From Archegozetes longisetosus (Eukaryota > Arthropoda > Arachnida > Sarcoptiformes > Trhypochthoniidae), in contig JAEMBT020000008.1 of NCBI GenBank assembly GCA_018873245.2, positions 620,001-684,000 of the forward strand: DNA of 64,000 bases. The letters are read 5' to 3'. Below the pieces are notes generated by a model, which made no database searches, was not told the DNA's origin, and saw only the letters and a list, made by a program, of their open reading frames with translations. Shown here piece by piece: positions 1 to 13,648 of the stretch (positions are counted from its first letter, which is position 1; each line of letters opens with the position of its first letter). A program made the translations under genes and the position numbers.

Positions 1-706
1 ACTGTTCTTTTGCTGCTGATAAAAAATTTGAGAACTCTATGTATGCAATACATGCATCGTCTTTGCTCGCAATTCAGTCTAATCTCTCTTGAGTTGGGGT
101 TTTATGCTCGCGCCGTATATCAAGAGCGTAGACCACTTGCCCAGTCTTTATCATTGACATGTAGATCGACCGCTACCACTACAACACTACCATCATCTAA
201 GCTGTAGTGCAGGGTATGAGTCATAATGAGAATAACTGCCTAACCCTCAGTTCCTAGTTGTACGACTAGACTCGTATCACTGAAGGGCTGACTGTTAATC
301 GAAGATGAGATGATCACTAGCTATGAGATGAGGGACACTCCATATATCACTTTTACGTTAGATTGCTTTTGAGATAAAAATGACAATTCAGACGTTATTA
401 AATTTAGGGCCAATATATATCTTCAATGTAGACAATAATCTGCTCAATACACAAGTTGTATGTTTTGCACCTCAATAAAAGTAGAGCTGAATTGCATGCC
501 ATTTATAAAGGAATATAAGTTATTGTTTTGCTCGAGGGAAGGATGTCTCCCCTTAATAATTTAGTAACTCATTCAACAACCCGTCCAGCAATGATAAGAA
601 TTTGCCTGTAGATTATTGTCGAAACCGAACTCTACATCCGAATTGTGTTTCCTCTATAGTTTCACTGTTTAGGTATTGGATTGTTGACCGCAACGCAAAC
701 TTTCAG

Positions 707-723
707 CTCTCTCTCTCTCTCTC
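707..723. repeat. (CT)n microsatellite
   Basis: Perfect CT dinucleotide run of 17 bp. Confidence 0.9.
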
Positions 724-2597
724 AAATAAATACGGATGAGTAAGTCTGAAGTGCAATACAATACAAGCAGAAGTACACCAATGGAACCATTGTGTCACTT
801 AAATACTCAAAGTCTGGTTCCCTTTCGATCATCTATTACCAGACATAATCACCCTTTGCTTCCCAGACTCGCTTCAAATCCGTTGTTGATTAGAAACTGT
901 ACCAGTCTTTGAATTTTAAATTAGCCCAAAGTTAAGCAGACTTTGGTCAACAGCTGATTAGTTTGAAACTAAATATTCGTTTGAATTATTTATTTGAAAA
1001 TTGTTCCTTAAAACGTCACTGAATTTGTGACTCAAAATAAAATATGAATCCAAAAGATATAGAGTTTGTTACTGCGGGCAATTGATGTGATTCTTATTCA
1101 GTATTGATTTATTCTTTATTGGCTCAAATAACTATTGGTCAAAGGCATCAATAATACTTAAGAGGATGCTATCATACTTAAACTGACAGCAATGCCATAA
1201 CTGCATATATGATAACATTGCATCAGTTTCACTATTTGTAAGAGGCTTTTCTTTCTGAGAGGCTCAGATGTTTCATCTGTATCTTGAATGAAGTGGCGCT
1301 TCAAATAGTGGTGCGGTTTGTGTAATGTTGGCTCAGATGATGGCTAGAATGGGCGACTCATTCGCTTCAGTTCAGTTCGCATTCATTGGAATTGGTAATG
1401 CAGAATAGTTTGAGGCAAAATCTGATCAGATGTCTATTTTATATGCCAGAAGGTCTGATTTTGTGCTACTGTTTACTCTACTCTATATTTTGATTCTCAC
1501 ATACGTTTTTGCTTTGATTTCTTCTTTTTTCATTTCCTCTCTCGCTTCCCAAATGCGTTTATATGACTGATAGCTGGAGACTGCCCCATAATACAATGTT
1601 ATTTCAATAGCATCATTCACATTTTAGAAAAATACCAAACCACTTTTCAATATATATTCAAATAATTCAATCCCAGTATTTAAACATATTTTATTTTGTT
1701 AAATCAAATTTCTTTGAATTTTTTTCACAAATGCTTGCTTTGATTGTTAGCTGCATTTCAATAGGTTTAACGACATTTGCGATCCAGACCTGTCTTTAAA
1801 GTATCGTTTGATTGTTAATTCATAGTTTGTGTCACTTTTTGTTACCTACATTGAAGGGAATCAAGTATTTTTTGTAGTCTTTCCTGTGAGTTGTGGCGTT
1901 GATTTGTAGTTGTCTATTATTAACTAATGGTAAAGAAGAGTAGATTATTGCGGTGCAAATAAATGAATGGTTTGTGTACGTATAATACTATAGTTAGTCG
2001 TTCCGAATGTCAACTAATTTTGCCGCGATAGTGATGACAAAAAAACAAAGTATTTTGATTGTGGCGCCTCAGTCAAGCACAATACTAATAGTTCTCATGA
2101 GATCCGATGCATGCACTTACTTCTAATTAGATTTCTCACACTTTTCTCCGAGACTAAACTTACGATAAGTCAGTGAGAGAGTCAATGCAAAGTCAGTTAC
2201 AATCATTAGAAACTGTAGCCTTATCTCCAAAATATATTGTTGTACCGAAAACACATTTTGAATCAAATATCTTTTGCTAAGATTTTTACTGTTATTATAC
2301 AAATATTTGGTCCATTATAATGCCCTGTATTTCTTTTTATGGTGTGTATATTCTTCACGAGTCATTTAACACATGAAACTAATACCAGTAAAAGTTTGAT
2401 TTCTAGAAAGCAGTGCATAAACACTACTCTATAGGTAGTTTGTGCTAAATCTAACCTTTAGATTCTTTGTGTGTCTGACTAGATTTGAAAAGTTGAAAAT
2501 GCATTTTGTTGAAAAAAATTTCATATTTTGCATTAGAAGAACCAACTAGTGGTAGGAAAACTTGTCATTGCATATAAAGGAAATGTGTGTGTTGCAA

Positions 2598-2614
2598 ATA
2601 TATATATATATATA
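2598..2614. repeat. (AT)n microsatellite
   Basis: Perfect alternating A/T run. Confidence 0.9.
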
Positions 2615-5600
2615 CTGTCAAAATCAAATATTTATAACTTAAACCGCAAGAAATGAGACATGAAATTCAATAGCGCAATGTCGAGTTTTTAGTCATATTA
2701 AAGTTTTAGAGTGATTCGATTGAGCCAAACTCCATCCTTTCAAGGAATATTCGCTGTAAATACTTTCGATCAAAACTTCGTATAAGACTATGTATTTTTT
2801 TCATAAAGTTCAGTTCTCAAGCTTAAAAGCTTGACATCGATATTAAACTGAATCCAAAATGTGATTTTGCTTTCAGTGTTTATTTTTGTAGTTGTAACGG
2901 TAGTAAGGTTTCCATGTTTTTATCAGTTAAGTTGTAGTACTTTTCAAAAGTAATCATTTTGATTAAATTGTGAGTCAACAGTAGCCCTATATTTTGGTTT
3001 GTTTTTGCTAATTCAAGTAAACTCTAGTTTTAATTTGTCAAACTTGTTCTAATAATTACAAATGCAAAAAAGTATATTAGCCGTGAATATAGTTGTGAGA
3101 GAGTGAACCATTTTAAATCTGAACAACTGGTGTACGAATCGTAAGATTGATCAAACCTAACAGTATAGCCAAGCAATCGATCAGGATTTAAGAGCGCTAT
3201 TTTTAAAATAATCCCTTGACTGGAAAATGGCTAAGTTTGACGATTAGAGCACATTTGAGCCCATATCGGATAAATTTTATAATTTATTATACGATAAAAT
3301 AAGAAAATAAGAAGAGAAGAACATGCCACTATCTTCCACTTGAAAGAGGATTAATTCTCAATAATTGTATTGCAACGAAGTTGTCATAGATTTTTATTTA
3401 CTGTTAGAAAACGCTTTGATGGCATATTCTTTAAGGCACAATTCAATTATAATATTATAAGATTGAAAAGCGCTTTTGTGTGTTTTTATAATCTCGGCCA
3501 CTGTAAAAACCACATAGTATTCAATTTTTCTGGTCTTTTCTCTCGTGCACTGCTCTTCTCCTCTACTCTGTTATGCTTTATTGAGAGGCAGATAGAGGAT
3601 CAAAATGTAGTGCCACCGCTAATACTTCATATCACAATACAAGCATACACTTCACTGCACACAGTTTTCAACATTTGAAAGATTAAATTTTTGTGCTTAA
3701 AGTGCAAGTTTTAAGTTTTGAGGTTTAGAAGACTCAAGTGTAAAGTAAACAAAATAATATTGATATCAGTTAGAAAGAAGTTTTTCGACTTTTTTGATAA
3801 CAAAAAAAAGATGATGATTTTCCTATTAAAATATCGAACTATTGAATTAGCTTGTTATCCCTCGATAACAGAACTTTTTGGCATTTATAAGGAACAAGTA
3901 AAATTGACAATTCAGTCATATTCAAATTGAATTTATTATTGTTAACTTTACAGAAGCTTTTTTACTCTACAGAATTTTGTGCTCAATGTTAGCGGTTTAA
4001 GCAATTTCTCATAGCAGAGAATCAGAAGAAAATTCAATTTCTTAGCTCTAGTACTCGAAGCACTGGCAGAAAATTCGGTTTGTTTTCATTTCCATGACTC
4101 AAATCCAATGGAAAACTTTTCAAGTCATTACTCTTTAAGCGAATACTCATTTATCTATTTTATTAAATTGTCTGAGAAGTGAATTGAGCTCAAACTTTTT
4201 CGGTTTTAATATTAAATTGTAAAACTCAGAGTTAATCCCTATTAATGTTGTTTTAACTGTTACATCTAAACGTTTTCGATAATTAACTTTGGTGTTGTTG
4301 AGCGAACGATCTGTAAAGTTATTGGTCTCGAATGGACGAGACATTCGTTGGCCAAATAAACGGATGATTGAGCGCATTATAGCGAATCGGTAACACAACG
4401 GCCAGCCGTCATAAGTTATTTTCTCGTCATTTCCGATCTAGTGAACATTGGCATCTGCTCTATTTCCGTACGGCTAGAGAGCCCGAAGTATAGCCTGAGT
4501 ACGTGTTAAGGAGAGCGCAAATAATGCATTAATACGATCGACGCTTTAATGATGTAATCCTCGATTCGATGAGTGCACGAGTATATTATATGAGTGTATG
4601 TGTAAATTTACTTCATATAAGGTTATTGATGCAATGCATGTATTGCTTTTATATGATAAGGATATATACAGAATAATGACAGTTTGACATTCGACAGTTT
4701 TCTGTAGAGGGGGTCGCTATCCATCCTTTTTGTTGTACTTTATGATTGTAAGCTATGCGACTCAGTTCTGGGTTTGGTGTTTCATTCACGTAAAGCTCTC
4801 GTTCGTTTGGTTCACGTAACTTATATTTATATGTGAAAAGTTCATTGTGAAAAATATCTTCATTTTGACGCTGTTGTTGCCCGTATTAAAGCGTATCTGC
4901 GAGTAGTTGTTTATATACAATGGACTTGTAATCAATAGAGAGCAATGGAAACGTGACTCGAGTCTCATAAGTAAACTATAAGTAAGCATTTCGTTAAGGC
5001 TATAGTGAAAGCACTAACTATTGAAGACTCAAATGCTAGACTTTCAAAATGATTAGTTTAGCTTTTAGTTCGCCTTTTCTTTCAATGAAAACGACTCTCC
5101 GTTGGTTAAATCTCTCATATTATTTTGTCTAACAGTTTGATGTGAATAGAAGATAGATATAACTGAACAATTTTTGAGAGCCAGACCGCAGTGTCATAAC
5201 CTTCAGCGTGAAATGTTCAAATCGATTAGAAACACGTTTTTATTGTGTAGCATTACATTCATGGATCTGCTAAAAAGATAAATTACAGAAATGCTTTTAA
5301 AGTCGTCTTCGTTTGATAGGAGAAAAGAAATGAGAAAAGAATACGGGGTTTTGGCGAAGACACTGTGAAAGGCTAGAAGAACAGGCGAAAAAAGGTAGTA
5401 CAAGCAAACTTTTAGATGTTGCACTTGTCGCTTGGGTTGCATCAAATCCCAAGAGTCACATTTATATTGCATTCTCTTACGTAAAGTACAGTATATGATA
5501 GCGAGCCATCTCTCAAACCTAAGAATCTACTGAACTCTAACATCTCACGATCTCTGATACTAATTCTAATGCTGTGCTAAAAGTGTTCTGAGAGTTTGGA

Positions 5601-8600
5601 TGTGATGAAAACAAGGTATGATACAAGAAAAAAGCTCACAATATATAGACTGAGCACACTTATGATTATCTACTAAAGGTGATTGCAAGACATTCATTCA
5701 ATCTTTGCTAATCTCACTGAAAGTTTTTCTCTTACGAGCAGTTCTTTACTTGTTTTTTAGCTGAAATTGTTTCACACGTTTCGGGCTCATAGATTCGAGT
5801 TGTCTGTTTGTCAACTCGTTCAACAATATTTGAAAAGCTTTGAGTTTCAGATTTCTCGATTGTTGATATAGTACTCGTTTTCCATAACAAAAAACATTTT
5901 TCAACAATAGAAATGATTGCACTTTGAACAAAAACCGTTAATTTTATTTATTGCCAACTTTCAGGGAAAATGCTTTTATTGTTATATTCAAAAAGTTTGA
6001 TTTGATTGAAAAGAGAAATTTTCAAAATTGACTTGAGATCGCGCGTGATCTTACTTTTAAAATACATATGTCGTAAATATTCTCTCAAATGATAGAATAC
6101 TTTTTTGACACATCTATGACTGAGTACCAAAATAATAATTCTTTGCCATGCGTTGCGTGTCCTAAAATAAAATGTTTGCGAAGATAAACTGCCAAAAGAT
6201 TCAAATTAAAAAATCAATCAATCGACTGAGAAGTTTTAAGACTTCAGCTTAATATTTATGATTCACGACTAATTAATTTATGAGTGCACTTTGTGGTTAT
6301 ACGATTCGTGCCAACAATGAACGTCTAATAAGCAGAGACTGTTTGTAAAGTAGCAATCTTTCATTTTTTAAGATGTTATTGATCAAATCAATATTGCTGA
6401 ATCTACTAAAATACCCAATTCTATGATGAATACCTCAACTTTTGATTCCCTAGTCTTATCGTCAGTTTTTTGAACTTTGATTTGCTGACTGCGTTTCTTC
6501 AACTCTTTAGCATCACAAGCAAAACACTTTAAACTTCTTATCCGAATTTTTTATTACTTTCATTAAAACTTTTGAGCACTTTAATTACGTGCAGTTATTT
6601 AATATATATTATTTTGTTGTTGATTGCTATCGAGTTACTATTTGACATAAAATAGTGGTAATTGTATGCAAACGGAAAGCAAAAAAGAAAAATCACAGTC
6701 TTTTTATATTAGGAATTTAATAGACCCATTATTACGTTATCAGATTGCATAAGAAAAAGAATTACAAGTTTTAGCAGTCAATAAAAGCAGTGGAAGGCAT
6801 TGAAACGCATATCTACTTCTGCTTTACTTTTATGTATTATGTAAAGTATTGGAAGACTTGCTTTGAATTTCTGTTTTGAAAAGTTAACAAGTAATGAATA
6901 GAAGGCAAGTGGCGTAAACCAGCTTTTGAACTTTTTCCTATTATTGGCTTTCCTAAAGTCTAGATTTTCGATAGGGTTACTAAACTCTAGCTTTCAATGT
7001 TATCACAAAAATAATCTGAATGGGATTAGTGCATCCCTAACACACTTTAATATTATGCTATAATATTAGAAAAGATAGTGGATGTCAGATAAGTGTCTTT
7101 TCTGAGCCAATTGTATTCTATTTTGTGCGTTCGCTTTCATATATTCCTTCCATTGATTCTCGTTTAATGCTTACAAAGGTTGTAGACTTTATCAGCCCAA
7201 TAAGTGCTGTGCCATTAAAGCACCGAATTTTCTTCAATAATTCAACAGTTCAAATATGATAAAACTTCCTCAGATATAACTTATGCTGTAATTAATATTA
7301 TCATTATAGTTATGACCATTTTGTTCATATAGAAAATCGAGTCTTGAGTTAGCTCGACATCGAGTTTGCAAAATATTTATTATGGCAATAAAACATTAAC
7401 TGCCATCAGTATATTATTATCTAATCCAATAACTAATACACAGTTGGAGAACGAAAAGCATTATTACGTTTGAGCTGAAAATTTTTATTGCTTAATAAGT
7501 TTTCAACTGAAAATTGTTCTGCGGATTGGTCTCAGAAGCAAATAACCGAAAGTTTTAGTTTTTACTCAAACTTTCATATATTGATTGCAGTATTTGCTTA
7601 ATTATAAAGGATTTGTAGAAAATGAGCGAAACAACTAAATAGATGTGTAAATAAGCAGCAAATGAAAAGTTTGATTAAGGTTACCATTCCTATTGTCAGT
7701 AATGTATGACTAAGGCTCAGAAAATTTCCTATTGCACAGTGGATTAGGTATCGTTGTGATCGGTAGGGATGATAACGGATAGGGTTAACCAATATTAAGA
7801 CTTGAACCGATCTGCAAATAGTTGTTGACAAATAGGCTTCTGGATGTAATTTGAAGCAATTGTCTTGCATTGTATTGTAGATAGAGTTTGATGCAGCAAT
7901 AGTTAAGATGAAGTTTGTTTCGCATCTACTACTGTAATAAAGTTGACTCTCAGTGTATCAGTGATAAACCCTTTTATTATCCTGGCATTTACTCGAATAA
8001 CTTCATATTAACTTACTTTCTCTATTGGTGTTGAAGCTCTATCTGTTCCCTCGATTGATCATTTTCTCGAGGGAAACCAAAATGTGTAATACTATCGCAT
8101 TTTGATGTTTCTCTGGATTTAAGTCACAAGTCTGTCGAACGTGCCTCAACTCTACTTATGACCAACTCAACTAAACTTGTCAAATGTTTGCTCAAAACAA
8201 CTTTTCCTAACGTTTGATGAAATTTTAGGGATGAGCTCATGACTGATGACCACTTGATGACCTCTGTGTGTGGTTTTCACCAATAAAGTCAGTCAGAGCT
8301 CTAATATTGTGTGCTTTCTCTCACTAACTCAATAAGTTTAGTTCCTTTATTGTGTTGTCTTCAAAATGCCTTTGAAGTAGTGTTTGGTGATCAAAAGTTA
8401 TTATGCATGCCTTCTCTCCCCTGTAAGAACTGAGTCGAGGATGTATTGAAAGAACTGAGTCTCGCATGTTTTCAAATTTGCGGTAATAGCATCACTATTT
8501 GTTAGGGCCTGCAATTTAATATTGGTCTGAGTTTCTATACTAACATAAAGTAATATTTTAGAGATATTTACAATGATTTAGTAATGCTTTTACTATATTA

Positions 8601-9683
8601 TTATATAGTATTATGGACTTGACTAAATTGCTTCAATTATATGCTTATACCAGTCAAACATTTTATTTGTTGCCGTCTTAGGCCAGACATTAATAGTGGC
8701 ACAAATGCTTCTGTTGTATCTTAATGTTCAAATTTATATCTCCTAATTTTGTAGACAACTTTCAATGATTATAGTGACTCAAACAATCAATTTTATGTAT
8801 GCCTACAAATTTTCCGAGTAAATAGTATAAAATATTAATTTATATTTGTTTTTTGGCGAGTCATGTCATAGCAATCGAGTATAAAGTTTTGTTATAACGG
8901 ATGTCTGTCTGTCTTATGAACTGTACAACAAATCATTGCTAACAACTAATTACTAAATATTTTCCTCAACGCGGATGAGAGTAATGGCTTTCAAAATTTT
9001 TCTATTATTCAAAGCCAATTAAATTTATTTTACTAAATTCAATTTGAAAGTTGAAGCTATACTTTTTTTTATGTATTCTAACTCGAAACATATTTCATTT
9101 TATTATGATTTTGACGAGTACTGAATCGCATTATTGAGATCGATTTTGGATACTTTTACGTTTTACTGACACTTCAAAAGAATTAAGGATTTTTAAAGGG
9201 CCACCAAAGCAGACAAAACATGAACATTTTATAAAAAATTTAGGAATGTTTAGCGTTGACCCAAAGCGAATGGTTGCATAGCTTATACTCGTGCTTGAAA
9301 GACTCATGTCTATTGAACCTCTTAAGCCCCTTCAAGAGTATTCGGGTATGGCTTTCATAATTCAGTAGACGTGTTTTTGACAGTAATAATTTTGCTGTTG
9401 TTCATACACACACTGCAGGAGTAATGCTATAATGCTTTCGTTTGACTCTCCCCTCTATTTGTGTCTCGTATTCCCACCCAATTTTAAAAAACTTTCCCAA
9501 AGTTAAGGGTCGCATAGTATTAATACATCCTAGAACCTGGTGGTCTTTCATCTATACCTCTCATATGCTTTTATTGTGTTTGAACTCGTTATTAGTTAAT
9601 ATTATGGGGCGTTTGACGACAATCTCAATTTATCTAAAATTTGTCCCTAAAGTCCCTCTAATTTATTAAATGCTTTCAACTGA

Positions 9684-10190
9684 TTATTCAGTGATTCAAT
9701 TATTATTTATTTGATTGCATCTGATCGGATTATTTTTCGTATCATTTACTTTTGGCTTCTGATCGTTGGCAGTGAAACGCGATCAACTGATCCCAAACAG
9801 ATGTACTCCTTGATCATCAAAATGATGACCTGTATCACTCGAATTCGTAAGCTTAATGAGTGGTATTAGTCGATGTGCGGGTCTTTCTGTGCTTTATCTT
9901 TAGTATATCTGATGCTTTTTATCGCATATGACCACTGCTTCCAAATCTATTTCGGATTAAAGCATCAACTGATCGATATTGTCATGTTAGGTAACACTAC
10001 TTCTGATCTGCTCAATGCTTTGGCGAATATTATTGCTTTTTTGCGAATATCATTTCCATCTTCTGCCTCTTATATGACTTCGATCTCAATACATTTAACT
10101 CGAATTCATGAAATAGCTTTCAATTTGAGCTCGAAATTGAATTTTTTTCACTTGAGTTTTGGTCTGAAACTAATATTCGATTGGTATTGA
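9684..10190 (+). pseudogene. Interrupted open frame, possible multi-pass membrane protein remnant
   Basis: A single reading frame of about 168 codons is broken by only one stop, TAG at 9867-9869, where roughly thirteen stops would be expected at this base composition. The part before the stop includes a hydrophobic stretch (IIFRIIYFWLLIV) then a charged segment. The part after it has further hydrophobic stretches (CALSLVYLMLFIAY and ALANIIAFLRI). This could be the remnant of a chemoreceptor-like or other multi-pass protein, but no family motif is recognisable and chance is not excluded. Confidence 0.25.
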
Positions 10191-10513
10191 ATCAAATTCT
10201 AATGAATAAAGTATTTGAATAGATATATAAATAACTTATTGATAAACGGCATAGAATATTTAATGTTTTAAGAATGCATTCACTCTTACCTTTTGAATCA
10301 GTTTTCTTATAATTTTTTCGTCATTTCTAGATTCCAGCCATGATTTGTTCGCGCATTTCTCAATCTCTTGACGTAAACAATATAAGAAGAATGCCTTAAC
10401 ACAAGAAAATTGCATTCTCAAGATTGAAGGAATGATAAAAAACATTGTATTCCTGACAAATTTTAGAGTTGGCAAAAATTACTAGAATTTGAAAGGGAGA
10501 AAAACTTTACAAA

Positions 10514-11767
10514 ATGAAGACATGGAATAAAACGATGCAAAGGGATCACAACAATAAAGCTTTTATAGCTTATAAATTAAATTATAAAAGTTATAAAAAT
10601 ATCATCTTTCAATCTCTATACTTATGGTCTATCGCGTGGATTTTGCTCGCAAATTTATGTCATGCCGGACACCATCATTTGGAATACGAGCCGGCAATCT
10701 TTGCCTCTTATACAACAACTAATAAGAGCATAAATTTCACTCACGTTGAATTTGATTCATCCACTGGCCAAATATATGTCGGAGCCTCTAATTGGTTATA
10801 TCAGTTCAACTCAAATCTGACACTAGAAGTCGCGGTACAAACCGGACCGATTAAGGACAATCCTATTTGTTCTCCAGGTGACTGCAATGGTGTTGATCCA
10901 AATATTGTTCAATTGGTAAACAACATAAATAAGGTGCTAGTCATAGACCCGCACTCACACATGCTAATAGCATGTGGAAGTGCACACCAAGGTTCGTGTC
11001 AAAGGCATAAGTTGAGTGATATCAGCCAAAGAGAAGAATTAGTTACAGTTCCTGTTGCCTCAAATGATGAAAATTCGTCGACAGTAGCCTTAGTTGGACC
11101 GGCCAAATATTTTGGCTCTCATTCGACTCCAGTTCTGTACGTGGCTGCCACTAATTCACGACTTGGGCCTTACAGAGATATGGTTCCAGCCATTAGCAGC
11201 AGATCATTAGAATCTGGTTCGCGTTTGTTTAATATAATAGAGAAATCGTTTACTGACAGCGCTCGCGTTGATATAAGTTCACACCTGAGAGATTATTACC
11301 TCGTAAAGTATATCTATGGCTTTCATTCCGGAGACTTCATATATTTCGCGACTCAACAGAGAAAATCACATCTCAGAGCTCTGGAAGAGTGGGGTTATAT
11401 CACTCGATTGGCTCGTATTTGCGTCAGCGATGCTGGATTTCATACTTATACCGAAGTAACACTACAATGTCTGTCAGTGGACGGAACAGACTTCAACTTA
11501 TTGCAAGACGCGTATGTCATCAAAGTTGGCAACGATTTAGCCGATGATTTACGCATCGAACGCGGTTCGCATGTTTTAATAGGGGTCTTTGCCGCCAGTA
11601 AAGATCACACGGCCAAAGCATCTGCATACTCAGCCATGTGTATATACCCACTTTCAGAAATTGAACAAAAATTTACGGAGAACATACATTTATGTTATAA
11701 TGGAAGCGTTTTGACTCGTAATATGGATTACATAGCTGGAAGCGTTAATGAGTGTCCTGAGCCAGGG
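10514..11767 (+). CDS. PlexA: Plexin exon 1: start, signal sequence and most of the Sema domain
   Basis: The 1,254-nt first coding exon encodes 418 residues. The ATG at 10514 sits in a favourable AAAATG context; a second in-frame ATG follows seven codons later and would shorten the polar stretch before the hydrophobic signal segment. Sema-type features are visible: the early [12 protein letters not shown] strand, [17 protein letters not shown] and YVAATNSR blocks, and the [15 protein letters not shown] blade. The donor is GGG|GTAAGG at 11768. The frame runs on into the intron to 11920, so the last 50 residues of that longer ORF are intron readthrough. Confidence 0.93.
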
Positions 11768-13587
11768 GTAAGGTTTAGCTTCATATTATGTATGGCATTT
11801 TTATACAAACACATTGCTCATATAAGTGTATGGCATAACGCTGCAGTTTATATATATATAAAACACTTTGCGTATATGGTGTGTAATTTAGAAAACTATG
11901 TGTATGTTAGACACATTTGATATATATAGCTTCTGGTAAATATGCTAATTACAAAAATTTATGGCTTATGTTATTACTCGGCTCATGAATGCTCATAAAT
12001 CCTTTGATGGTATAAAAGTTTGTTCCTGCATAACAACCAAACCATTCATTTCCGAATTATATTACATGGATATGCTTAGTTGACTCTTTGCTATTATATC
12101 TATTTTGCTACTTAACCCTATTTCTAGTGACATTACGATTCTGTTGTCACTCATTCACATCAACGACTGTTCTCTCAAACTTAGAGCCTCTTATCAAAAA
12201 AGAGAGCCTTCTATGACTGACTCGTCTATATTGGTATTGATTTGCATTAACATTAGTATTAGCTGAGATGAGCTGAGATGAGCTGTACTCTTCATAGTCG
12301 TGTTTGATTCTGTTCTCGTATCTGTTTTTCCCCTATGCTTTCAAATGGGATTAATGATGAAAGCAATTTATTTTGCTTATATTATATGTTGCATTGCATG
12401 TAACCTTTTATTACCACTATATTAGTGACATAACACGCTTTATGCAGTTTACTAGTAATTCCCTAACTCAATGATTATTACTTTAGTCTTAAGTTAATAT
12501 AAGACCTTTTTCTCAAACTTGTACAACAGAAAGCCGGTAATATCCTTAACTTCTGCAATGAAGCTGTCAAGTTAAATGGTTCAGTGCCGGTGTCCACCAA
12601 TGCAGTGATCGTCTATCAAAATACCACATTAACATCTGTTACAGCAACGGCAACAGGACAGCACACGGTTGCCATCGTAGGAACTGCTGACGGGGCCATC
12701 AAAAAGGTATTCCTAATTCTACTAACAGCTAAATGGCAACACATAATACTTTGGGTGTTAGATAAGCTTTTCATTTCTCTTTGTTTTGACTTCAATAAAC
12801 TATTCTATTTGGCAATTTCCAAGTCTTATAGCATTGTATAATATTAGTTGCCTTAGACTACAGTATATTATATTATAAACACATGCATGACTTGAATGTT
12901 GACAGGTTTTAATATCGAGTGCTAAAGTGGCAGAAGAGTTTGAAGAAGTCATAGTAGACAGAGGACATCCAATACTGGCTGACATTCATCTTGATCACGA
13001 ACATCAGCCTAAATACTTGATCGCTTCTTCGCCTTATAAGGCAAGTTAATATTGTAACTGACTAAAACTCAATATGTGTCAAAATGTCAATGCTATTCAA
13101 TGGTACACAAATTATAACTAATTGTTTGTGAGCAAAGAATCGTAAATATAAGAAACACACATTTATTTATATATATATTACTAATACTAGTAGTTTAGGT
13201 CTATTTGCTGGTATACTACAATATATAACTATATTATTATTTTGATTATGGCATAATCTAATAGGTTGCTAAGGTGAAGATAGAGAGATGTACTCAACAC
13301 AGCGACTGCGATCAATGCTTACAAGCGAGAAATCCATACTGTGGATGGTGTTCACTCGAAAAAAGGTTAGCAAACGAACCAAGAGAAAATAAATGCATCC
13401 ATAATAAATCAAATTAGATTTCAAGCTAGTCTCTATATGCTCTATACAAGTCTTTTCCATTCATGTCATAGCAGCAAATTTGCACTTTTTCCTAGACCAA
13501 AATAGTGGACCCTTAATATCCAAAGTATTCAATATGGATAAAGTATTTTGAATTTACAGAGGTTTTAGGATAATAAACTTAACAGGC

Positions 13588-13648
<61 letters not shown>

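Larger units (their letters stand above)
1..10513. other. Gene-poor spacer upstream of plexin
   Basis: No convincing gene. Simple repeats are (CT)n at 707-723 and (TA)n at 2598-2614. A stretch around 4290-4560 is denser in CpG than its surroundings. The only extended open frame of note is the interrupted one at 9684-10190. The 5' UTR and promoter of plexin should lie in the right-hand part. Confidence 0.6.

Noticed and set aside
120-239. Minus-strand 39-codon segment (includes LDDGSVVVVAVDLH) after a possible acceptor, ending in TGA
   Set aside because: It looks protein-like, but is short, lies at the window edge and matches no family I know; chance is likely.
3370-3678. 102-codon plus-strand frame
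   Set aside because: Non-ATG start, no recognisable domain, and a length expected once or more by chance in a window this size.
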